Shown here: positions 1 through 5,758 of the stretch, one piece after another
Position numbering within the stretch: the stretch's first letter is position 1
Layout of the letters: each line of letters opens with the position of its first letter
Source: CAYWXV01 sp964462535
Lineage (GTDB): Bacteria > Bacteroidota > Ignavibacteria > OLB7
Direction of reading: 5' to 3'
Assembly (NCBI GenBank): GCA_964462535.1
Contig: CAYWXV010000088.1
Location: 1 to 8,990, forward strand
DNA length: 8,990 bases
Translations under genes and position numbers: made by a program
The notes under the pieces: generated by a model
Told to the model about the DNA's origin: nothing
The model's database searches: none
Seen by the model: the letters and a program-made list of their open reading frames with translations, nothing else

Positions 1-749
1 GATCCCATCAGGAGAATATCGGCGGTGATTTCATGCTCGATCAATGCGTGTCGAGCCGCGTCCATCGCAAGTCGCGTGGTGCCGCCGTAGGTGATAAGCG
101 TCACGTCGGCGCGACGGAAATTATTGAGCGAGAGATGGATCGTCGGGAACGGTCCTTCGCCACGACGGATGAAGAATTCTCCGAAGCGATCGACGACGGA
201 ATCGACCACACCCTGACCGTAGAGGAGCTTGTGCTCGATGATGATCGTCGGATCGTCTCCGCCAAGAACGGCCTCGTGGTAGAAGCGGGAGACGTCGTGG
301 AAGGGATTCGGCGAGACGACCCGTATGCCCGGTATGCCGATCAGGAATTTCTCCAGCGACTGGCTGTGCGTCGGACCGTAGCCGCGTCCTCCCCCCATCG
401 GTGTGCGGATCGTCACGGGACATGTCGCCTTGCCGTTGTACATCCCCCGGAATTTCGCGGCGTGGTTGACGATCTGATCGAAGCCGAGCGTGATGAAATC
501 GCCGAACATTATTTCCGCGATCGGTCGCAATCCCCGCAACGCCATTCCATTACTCAGTCCGACGATGGCCCCCTCCGCGATCGGCGTCGCGTGGACGCGC
601 TCGGGAAATCCCGTCGATAATCCCTTCGAAATCTTGAATGCTCCGCCGTAGGGATCCAGAATATCCTCGCCCAGGAGATGGACGCGCTCGTCTTCGTTGA
701 AGAGTTCGTGGAGGGCGGTGTTTATCGCGGAGGAGATCGTTGTCGACAT
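1..749 (-). CDS. E1 beta subunit of a TPP-dependent 2-oxoacid dehydrogenase-type enzyme (3' end cut by window edge)
   Basis: This is the beta (transketolase C-half-like) subunit of an alpha2beta2 E1 enzyme, which with the alpha subunit would decarboxylate a 2-oxoacid or perform a related TPP-dependent C-C reaction in the cytoplasm. My translation of the minus strand gives 249 complete residues before the window edge. The family is usually about 325 aa, so roughly the last quarter is missing. Visible landmarks are GED at 27-29, PIAEGAIVG at 56-64 with the Glu59 expected to activate TPP, FGDF at 82-85, the DQIVNHAAKFRGMY segment at 91-104, and GPTHSQS at 125-131 with the active-site-type His128. 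The ATG at 749 is the only usual start codon after an in-frame TAA, which is the stop of the alpha gene 63 nt upstream. There is no clear Shine-Dalgarno; a palindrome (771-793) lies about 21 nt upstream. Family assignment is firm, substrate unknown. Confidence 0.93.
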   Translation of the reverse strand, partial: MSTTISSAINTALHELFNEDERVHLLGEDILDPYGGAFKISKGLSTGFPERVHATPIAEGAIVGLSNGMALRGLRPIAEIMFGDFITLGFDQIVNHAAKFRGMYNGKATCPVTIRTPMGGGRGYGPTHSQSLEKFLIGIPGIRVVSPNPFHDVSRFYHEAVLGGDDPTIIIEHKLLYGQGVVDSVVDRFGEFFIRRGEGPFPTIHLSLNNFRRADVTLITYGGTTRLAMDAARHALIEHEITADILLMG

Positions 750-770
750 TATTTCGGGGGGGCTATTGAT

Positions 771-793
771 GGTCGACCGTTCAACGGTCGACC
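771..793. repeat. 23-bp palindrome in the E1 alpha/beta spacer
   Basis: Two perfect 11-nt inverted arms, GGTCGACCGTT and AACGGTCGACC, flank a single central base. Each arm also contains the self-complementary GGTCGACC, so that octamer occurs twice, 15 bp apart. In the mRNA it could fold as a 9-bp stem with a 5-nt loop, about 21 nt before the beta-subunit start. No U-run follows, so it does not look like an intrinsic terminator. It could be a protein-binding operator, an intercistronic mRNA hairpin or a mobile short repeat. The structure is plain in the sequence; the role is unknown. Confidence 0.8.
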
Positions 794-812
794 GCTCGCT
801 ACAGCATCTACG

Positions 813-1703
813 TTAGAGCACTTCCACCGACGGCACACGGTCGGTGGACGCGGCGGCGCGGGCGATCGCGTCGTCGACAAGGGCGCGGCACTCGTGTCGG
901 AGTTGCTCGACCTCTGACGGATCCAAACGTCGCTCAAGCAACGTGATGGGATCGAGTTCGCGTCTCTTCTCTATTTCTTCCGGATCGCGGTGGTCGTCCC
1001 CCTTGCTGTGAGGGGCGAGTCGGTACGTGTGGATCACGAGCGTGCGTGGCCGACCGTCCGCTCGAATCGCGTCGATCATCGGACCGGCGGCGTCGAGCAC
1101 TTCTTCCACGTCGGTCGTCTGGATCTCCATCGTCTCGATACCGAACGCGCGCGGCCTGTCGACGATGTCTCCCGCTATCTGCAAGCGCGACGGTGTCGAT
1201 TGCGCGTACGCGTTGTCCTCGATCACGAAGAGAATCGGAGCGTTCCAGAGCGACGCGATATTCATCGCCTCGTACGTCGCTCCTTCTCCAAGCGTACCAT
1301 CACCAATGAAGACGACTGTCACGGCATCGCTCTTCTTCACACGTTCAGCAACCGCCATACCAACGGCCACCGGGAGTATCCCTCCCTGGATTCCGTTGGA
1401 GTAGAACCCATCGCGACAGAGATGCTGGCTACCGGCCACGCCTCCGCAGACGCCATCCTCCTTACCCATCAGCTCGGCAACAAGACCGAACACGTCGCCA
1501 AAGCGGGCCAGGTAATGCCCGTGACATCGGTGATTGGAGAAAATCAGATCGCCGTCATGGAGGTGGGATATCACGCCGACCGCATCGGCCTCCTGACCAA
1601 TGCAGGTGTGGGTCGTTCCATAGAGTTTGCCCTGGGCGAACAACTCCAGAATCCGCTCTTCGGTGTAGCGGATCGTGAGCATGGAACGGAGATAGTCTTG
1701 CAT
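813..1703 (-). CDS. E1 alpha subunit of a TPP-dependent 2-oxoacid dehydrogenase-type enzyme
   Basis: This is the alpha subunit of a pyruvate/branched-chain/acetoin dehydrogenase-type E1, which binds the TPP diphosphate and Mg2+. From the ATG at 1703 it has 296 aa. The numbering here uses the longer 302-aa frame that begins with TTG at 1721. Landmarks are THTCIGQEA at 37-45, NHRCHGHYLA at 63-72, the TPP motif starting at GDG (140-142) and ending at EDN (168-170), and YRLAPHSKGDD at 233-243, the conserved HS-containing loop. The length is at the short end for E1 alpha. I prefer ATG 1703 because the TTG at 1721 lies at the edge of a short repeat; neither start has a good Shine-Dalgarno. It sits 63 nt before the beta gene, in the same frame. 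No lipoyl E2 or E3 gene is in view, so the reaction is not settled. Confidence 0.92.
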   Translation of the reverse strand: MQDYLRSMLTIRYTEERILELFAQGKLYGTTHTCIGQEADAVGVISHLHDGDLIFSNHRCHGHYLARFGDVFGLVAELMGKEDGVCGGVAGSQHLCRDGFYSNGIQGGILPVAVGMAVAERVKKSDAVTVVFIGDGTLGEGATYEAMNIASLWNAPILFVIEDNAYAQSTPSRLQIAGDIVDRPRAFGIETMEIQTTDVEEVLDAAGPMIDAIRADGRPRTLVIHTYRLAPHSKGDDHRDPEEIEKRRELDPITLLERRLDPSEVEQLRHECRALVDDAIARAAASTDRVPSVEVL

Positions 1704-1720
1704 GTTGGAGGGATTATTCA

Positions 1721-1749
1721 ACGCAGAGGACGCCGAGGGACGCTGAGTT
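1721..1749. repeat. Degenerate 9-10-nt tandem repeat upstream of the E1 alpha gene
   Basis: Three adjacent units on the plus strand read ACGCAGAGG, ACGCCGAGGG and ACGCTGAGTT. They share an ACGCnGAG core. The block lies immediately upstream of the E1 alpha gene, and the alternative TTG start of that gene is at its edge. It may be a spreading intergenic micro-repeat. With only three imperfect units the call is moderate. Confidence 0.5.
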
Positions 1750-2018
1750 GGATTCTTGATGTTCTCGTTTGCACGGAGCCAGTGACGTCTCGCCGAATGA
1801 TCGCAGCGACATGGATTGACAAATCACTGTTGAAAGTCGGCGTCCGTTGTGATTCAATTTCGGAGAACCGACCCAGCACACGAATTAGCGATCGCCACCG
1901 ACATTTCTCATTCCTCCCTGCGTCTTCCTTCTTCTGCCTGGCTGGCTTCGACGAGCTCAGGGCATCGCTCAGCCAGCGCACAGTGCCCAGCGGCCCAGCG
2001 GCCTAGAAGCCTAGCCGC
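1722..2018. other. Non-coding gap between the oxidoreductase and E1 genes
   Basis: This 297-nt stretch separates the stop of the Gfo/Idh/MocA gene from the E1 alpha gene. A minus-strand 87-codon frame (1718-1981) crosses it, but its start lies just outside the REP-like hairpin and the whole hairpin is read through as protein. The composition is low-complexity and no family is recognisable, so I do not call it a gene. The gap holds a 10-nt repeat at its left end, and a REP-like hairpin and an 8-nt repeat at its right end. I found no convincing promoter or intrinsic terminator. The gap may mark the break between two transcription units (inference). Confidence 0.6.
1941..1977. repeat. REP-like hairpin element
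   Basis: The arms GCTGGCT (1941-1947) and AGCCAGC (1971-1977) are perfect complements. They enclose a segment containing TTCGACGAGCTCAGGG, with a weaker inner GAGC/GCTC pair (1953-1956 and 1967-1970). From memory, the TTCGAC-AGCTCAGG core resembles a short palindromic intergenic repeat seen in many GC-rich bacterial genomes. No U-run follows on the minus strand, so an intrinsic terminator is unlikely. It sits just downstream of the oxidoreductase stop codon, where it could protect the 3' end of that mRNA. Confidence 0.55.
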
Positions 2019-2025
2019 CTACGCC
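1986..2025. repeat. Degenerate 8-nt tandem repeat running into the oxidoreductase stop codon
   Basis: Five consecutive 8-nt units on the plus strand read CCCAGCGG, CCCAGCGG, CCTAGAAG, CCTAGCCG and CCTACGCC. The first two are identical and the others keep a CC-AG or CCTA core. The last unit covers the stop codon of the Gfo/Idh/MocA gene (2019-2021), so the array begins exactly at the end of the gene. Confidence 0.55.
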
Positions 2026-3029
2026 GCCAACTCCAGCGGAATGCGTTCGATCTGGTGCGAGATGTTTTCGAGCAGTTCGACGACACGGGCTCCCATCACG
2101 CCGTCGTTTGGCGGGATCGGTCCACCGGCGACTGCCTTGACGAACTCGTGGCATTCCATGCGCAACGGTTCGTGCTGCTCGACGCCGAGGACGCTGATAT
2201 CTCCCGTCGAATATCCGAGTGCCTCGCTGTCGTTGTCGCCGACGATATTCCTGTTGTCGACGCCGGCGCCGTAGAGCTTCACCTTGCCGTCGAGGGCGAG
2301 CATTTCGTCGTACTGGATCGAGCCCCGCTCACCGAAGAGCTGCAGCAAACGCATCTTGTTCGACGAGAGCCAACCGACATGGATATGGGCGGTCGCTCCG
2401 TCGGGGAAGGTGAGGAGGATATGGGCGTTGTCGATAAGACCGGGACGGAGGTAGCTCTGTCCCGTCGCAACCACTTCGATCGGCATCTGATCCATCAGAT
2501 CGAGGATGATGGAGCAGTCGTGGGGCGCCAGGTCCCAGACAACGTCCATCTTCGGGTCGGTCGGTGGAAGATTGATACGGGTCGACGTGATATGGAAGAC
2601 ACGACCGACGGTGCCGACGCGGATCTCCCGCTTCAACCGGCGGACGCCGGGAGCGAACTGGAAGACATGACCGGCCGAGAGTACCCTCCCCGCGATCTTT
2701 GCCTGCTCGACGAGTGACCAGGCCTCATTCGCAGTGCGGGCCATCGGTTTTTCCACCATCACATGCTTTCCTGCCGCAAGCGCCTCGGAGGCGATCGTGT
2801 AGTGCGTCTCGGCAGGAGTGACGATCACCACCGCGTCGATCTCCGGATCGTCCAGAATCTCCTGATAGTCGGACGTCGTGCCGATGTTGGGGTAATTCTT
2901 ATGAACGAACTCAATTCGTCCGGGACGCAGATCGCTGACGGTCTTGACCCGAGCGTCGGGAAGTCCGTCAAAGTTGCGGACCAGATTCGGTCCCCAGTAG
3001 CCACAGCCGATAACACCGATGTTCGTCAC
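2019..3029 (-). CDS. Gfo/Idh/MocA-family NAD(P)-dependent sugar oxidoreductase
   Basis: This 336-aa protein has the usual length and layout of the Gfo/Idh/MocA family, cytoplasmic enzymes that oxidise or reduce a sugar hydroxyl using NAD(P). The N-terminal Rossmann fold opens with VIGCGYWGPN at 6-15. The catalytic-lysine motif EKP is at 93-95. The C-terminal substrate domain begins near 125 and carries VWDLAPHDCS at 164-173, with the His170/Asp171 pair typical of the active site. The GYWGPNL type is common in nucleotide-sugar loci, so a 3-dehydrogenation of a UDP-sugar is plausible but not proven. The start is a GTG at 3029, supported by GAGGAGGGG seven bases upstream. That Shine-Dalgarno overlaps the last codons of the glycosylphosphotransferase, whose stop is 2 nt away, suggesting translational coupling. 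Confidence 0.92.
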   Translation of the reverse strand: MTNIGVIGCGYWGPNLVRNFDGLPDARVKTVSDLRPGRIEFVHKNYPNIGTTSDYQEILDDPEIDAVVIVTPAETHYTIASEALAAGKHVMVEKPMARTANEAWSLVEQAKIAGRVLSAGHVFQFAPGVRRLKREIRVGTVGRVFHITSTRINLPPTDPKMDVVWDLAPHDCSIILDLMDQMPIEVVATGQSYLRPGLIDNAHILLTFPDGATAHIHVGWLSSNKMRLLQLFGERGSIQYDEMLALDGKVKLYGAGVDNRNIVGDNDSEALGYSTGDISVLGVEQHEPLRMECHEFVKAVAGGPIPPNDGVMGARVVELLENISHQIERIPLELAA

Positions 3030-3031
3030 GC

Positions 3032-4462
3032 TTATGCCCCTCCTCGCCCGAACAGGACGACGGGTATTGTTCGTAGAATGATTTTGAAGTCGAACCAGAT
3101 CGACTGGTTCTCGATGTAGTAGAGATCAAGCATCACGGCATCGTTGAACGTCACGTCGCTTCGATCGCGACCGACGACCTGCCACAGGCCGGTCAGGCCG
3201 GGAGTAACGGCGAACCGACGACGATGCCACTCGTCGAACTGCTCGTACTCGTACGGCAGACAGGGCCTGGGTCCGATCAGCGACATCTCGCCACGAAGGA
3301 CGTTGATCAGCTGCGGAAGCTCATCCAGGCTGTAGCGGCGCAGGACGCGACCCGAGCGTGTGATGCGGGGATCCCCGCCAAGCTTCTTCGTGCCGCCGTT
3401 CTCCTTGATGATCTTGGCCACATGCTCCCGATGAAGATCTTCGGTCCTGTCATTGCGCATCGTGCGGAACTTGAACCAGGTGAAGACCTTCCCCCCCATG
3501 CCGACAACACGGGCGCGGTAGAAGACCGGTCCTGGTGAATCGAACTTTATCCAGAGGAGGATTGCCAGGAAGAGTGGCGCCAGAAGCAGCAGGAGTAATG
3601 CGGCACCGGCAACGTCGATGACGCGCTTGCCGAACCGGCCAAGAGGCGAAAGGCCGGTCGGACGGATGGTCACGGCGTCGGCAAGGTCTACCGCGCCGGG
3701 GGCTACCCGGTTGTGTACGATTCGGAAGTGGCTTGCGGTGACCGTCACTGGAAGCATCGTCGTGCGACACTTCTCAATGATGTCCAGCAGTCGACCATAG
3801 CCAATTGTGTTGATCGCGACGAATACTTCCTCCACTCCCCGACGACGCACGATTGTGTCGACGTCATCCACAGGACCATCGACCGGACGTCCGAGCAGTC
3901 TCCTGTCTTTCTTCATCGGATCGTCGTCAATGAAGCAGACAACGTCGAGACCGCTTTCGGGGCGTTCGGAGATTCGCATTGCAGCGTTCTGACCCGCATG
4001 TCCCGCTCCGACGATAGCAACACGCCGTCGTGCGGCCGGAAGAAGATTGTATCGCTCCACAAGGGGAGCGAGAACCATCAGGCGGAGCATCGTCAACCCA
4101 CCCCAACCCGCGAAGACGAAGAGGAGGACATTGACGCGACTGTAGTCGAGGATCTCGCGATCCTTAATCAGGAAGATCAGGACCGCCTGTACGATCCCGA
4201 CCCAGAGCATTCCCTTCCCAAGAGCAACGATCTGATTCGCGCGGGCCGCAAAGATCGTCCGTCGATAGAGGCCGAGTTCGTTGAAGAAGACGATGGCCGC
4301 AAGCGACGAGAGTACGAAGAGGAGGATTTCGGAGAGTGGAATGCGATCGACCGACAGGTCGCCCCGCGCTATCAACACGATCGTTGCAACGATCGCGAGC
4401 ATCGCGAAGTCGATTCCTGCAAGAAGGGTAATCCGGCCTCTGGACTGCCGATTGTTCTGCAT
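3032..4462 (-). CDS. Polyprenyl-phosphate glycosylphosphotransferase (sugar transferase, WbaP/WcaJ type)
   Basis: This integral membrane enzyme transfers a sugar 1-phosphate from a nucleotide sugar to undecaprenyl phosphate, the first step of repeat-unit assembly on the inner membrane. From the ATG at 4462 it has 476 aa. Hydrophobic segments lie near 12-31, 41-61, 84-100 and 110-130. A Rossmann-like domain follows, with GAGHAG at 152-157. A further hydrophobic segment (about 283-306) leads into the bacterial sugar transferase domain: FKFRTMRND at 330-338, SLDELPQL at 378-385 with the Asp-Glu dyad known as catalytic in PglC-type enzymes, GPRP at 397-400, and TPGLTGLWQVVGR at 420-432. The usual YRQ motif reads YRA here. 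I chose this start because AGGGAGAGG stands 8 nt upstream; an ATG at 4543 gives 503 aa but lacks such a site and adds a charged, unrelated tail. The sugar donor is unknown. Confidence 0.94.
   Translation of the reverse strand: MQNNRQSRGRITLLAGIDFAMLAIVATIVLIARGDLSVDRIPLSEILLFVLSSLAAIVFFNELGLYRRTIFAARANQIVALGKGMLWVGIVQAVLIFLIKDREILDYSRVNVLLFVFAGWGGLTMLRLMVLAPLVERYNLLPAARRRVAIVGAGHAGQNAAMRISERPESGLDVVCFIDDDPMKKDRRLLGRPVDGPVDDVDTIVRRRGVEEVFVAINTIGYGRLLDIIEKCRTTMLPVTVTASHFRIVHNRVAPGAVDLADAVTIRPTGLSPLGRFGKRVIDVAGAALLLLLLAPLFLAILLWIKFDSPGPVFYRARVVGMGGKVFTWFKFRTMRNDRTEDLHREHVAKIIKENGGTKKLGGDPRITRSGRVLRRYSLDELPQLINVLRGEMSLIGPRPCLPYEYEQFDEWHRRRFAVTPGLTGLWQVVGRDRSDVTFNDAVMLDLYYIENQSIWFDFKIILRTIPVVLFGRGGA
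3037..3045 (-). promoter_or_regulatory. Shine-Dalgarno for the oxidoreductase, inside the preceding gene
   Basis: GAGGAGGGG on the minus strand lies 7 nt before the GTG start at 3029. It overlaps the final codons of the glycosylphosphotransferase. It supports the GTG start and suggests coupled translation. Confidence 0.75.
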
Positions 4463-4470
4463 GTAGTATG

Positions 4471-4479
4471 CCTCTCCCT
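4471..4479 (-). promoter_or_regulatory. Shine-Dalgarno that decides the glycosylphosphotransferase start
   Basis: AGGGAGAGG on the minus strand lies 8 nt before the ATG at 4462. The upstream in-frame ATG at 4543 has no purine-rich site, so the shorter 476-aa product is preferred. Confidence 0.75.
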
Positions 4480-4585
4480 GCCAGGTTGGTGCGGCAACGT
4501 CTCGACGTAATCGGTCTGACGTTGAGCTTCGCGCCCTTCGCATCGGATTGCGTGGATCCGAAGGCGACCGACGAAAACGCTCGAG

Positions 4586-5758
4586 CTACTGCCGCAGCGG
4601 TAAGGATTGATCGGAAATACGGTAGCGGGGAGAACTGGACGTCACAAAGGTAGTAATCGTGTCTGATAATTCATACAGAAGTTTTGATTGTGAGGCCTTT
4701 GAGCGCACTTTTTTTTGTCCTGCGTGAATCTCGATACTCTCCACATCCGCGACGGTCTCCGCGAACGAAAGCCGCCCTCGTCGGGCAAGCTCGTCATCGA
4801 TCATGGCCCTCCGCCCCGTGAAGATGCTCCAGGTGGGCGTTCCAAGGAGGGCACTCTCCCTGTTCATGGTCCCACCCCCGCTGATCGCCAGATCGGAGGC
4901 GTACAGGAGTTGAAGACCTGGGAGTGCGCGTTCCGGAATGATGACCCGGCCGCGGGGCGTCGTTGGAAGAATTGAATCGACGAAAGCCCTCTCGAGACGC
5001 GTTTTCGGGAGGATAACGGCGACTGCGTCGGACACATCCAGCACGTGCCTGATCGCTGCGGCGCAGAGCTCTTCGCTGCGCGGGTCGTGGTAGTTCCCGA
5101 TGATCCCCGGCGGTCGTATCGTCACCAGTCTTTCCCCCTGGCTGACACCCAGCGAGGCCCGGAAACAGGGATCCGGTTCGAATTCGCCCAGATAGAGTTC
5201 CTCTTTGAACCCGTCGTACCACGACACCTTCCCCACCGGCACCCCCACTTCATGGAGGCGTGACGAGGTCAATGCCGCCGGGCAGAGAAGGCGCGTCGCC
5301 AGAGTCGAGAGAATGCGGAGTTCCGTCCACTCGTAGTCGAACATCACGATCTGCGGCACACCCATCAGCCGGGACGCCAACGCCTGTGTTCGCGATCCAT
5401 GACTGAGAGCGGCGTCGGGCTTGAAGCGCCGAACGACGCGGGTCAACTGCATCGCGCGGATGGGAAGGTTCGCCACCTTCAACGCCTTGTTCTTTCCAGC
5501 GTGTGCTCCAACAGGGATTGCGTCAAGACCGAACTGCTCCACCAGGTCAAGCGTCTGAGCGAAGTCACGCGCCGTCAGAAAGACGTTCCACCCCTGTTGC
5601 CGAAGGTGTCTGACAAGTGGGGCAAACAGCGGGACGTGCGGCGAGTTATCCAGATCAATCCAGAGACGTGGACCGTTGACGACATCCGCGTCACGTTCAG
5701 TCGTAGCGCCACGCGGATCGTCCATCGACTGATCGATTGAGGCCAGCTCCTGTTTCAT
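4586..5758 (-). CDS. DUF354-family GT-B-like protein
   Basis: This 390-aa protein resembles the DUF354 family (PF04007), soluble proteins with a GT-B-like fold found in polysaccharide loci, whose reaction is not established as far as I know. The signature LWIDLDNSPHVPLFAPL is at 32-48, followed by VFLTARDF at 59-66 and SHGSR at 119-123. The second half has YDGFKEELYL at 181-190, TIRPP at 213-217, SGGGTMNRESALLGTP at 293-308, and a C-terminal helix region. The first 29 residues are a polar extension. The tail after 348 looks AT-richer and follows an A8 run (4709-4716). The start overlaps the preceding stop as ATGA (5755-5758), with GGAG about 8 nt upstream. A glycosyltransferase or nucleotide-sugar epimerase-like role is possible. 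Confidence 0.82.
   Translation of the reverse strand: MKQELASIDQSMDDPRGATTERDADVVNGPRLWIDLDNSPHVPLFAPLVRHLRQQGWNVFLTARDFAQTLDLVEQFGLDAIPVGAHAGKNKALKVANLPIRAMQLTRVVRRFKPDAALSHGSRTQALASRLMGVPQIVMFDYEWTELRILSTLATRLLCPAALTSSRLHEVGVPVGKVSWYDGFKEELYLGEFEPDPCFRASLGVSQGERLVTIRPPGIIGNYHDPRSEELCAAAIRHVLDVSDAVAVILPKTRLERAFVDSILPTTPRGRVIIPERALPGLQLLYASDLAISGGGTMNRESALLGTPTWSIFTGRRAMIDDELARRGRLSFAETVADVESIEIHAGQKKVRSKASQSKLLYELSDTITTFVTSSSPRYRISDQSLPLRQ

Noticed and set aside
33..620. 195-codon plus-strand open frame at the left edge
   Set aside because: It is antisense to the E1 beta reading frame, which keeps the family motifs over its whole length.
1785..1850. Possible sigma70-like promoter with TTGTCA as the -35 box on the minus strand, upstream of E1 alpha
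   Set aside because: The matching -10 position (TCATTC) is poor, and GC-rich sequence gives such matches by chance.
1718..1981. 87-codon minus-strand open frame in the gap
   Set aside because: It reads through a REP-like hairpin and a micro-repeat, has no Shine-Dalgarno and no recognisable domain.
990..2006. 338-codon plus-strand open frame
   Set aside because: It lies antisense to the E1 alpha gene and runs through the repeat-filled gap. Its product is Arg/His-rich with no recognisable motif, and the minus strand has clear family motifs.
2055..2717. 220-codon plus-strand open frame
   Set aside because: It is a shadow of the Gfo/Idh/MocA gene, with no family resemblance.
3713..4510. 265-codon plus-strand open frame
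   Set aside because: It is antisense to the membrane half of the glycosylphosphotransferase. The acidic, low-complexity product is what the complement of hydrophobic codons gives.
4463..4543. Upstream ATG giving a 27-residue longer glycosylphosphotransferase
   Set aside because: It has no Shine-Dalgarno, and the extra residues are charged and unlike the family's N-terminus. The ATG at 4462 has a strong site.
4532..4566. Imperfect inverted repeat (CGCCCTTCG with CGAAGGCG; inner CGGAT/ATCCG) after the DUF354 gene
   Set aside because: The arms need a bulge, no U-run follows on the transcribed strand, and it would split genes that seem to belong together. It is too weak to call a terminator.
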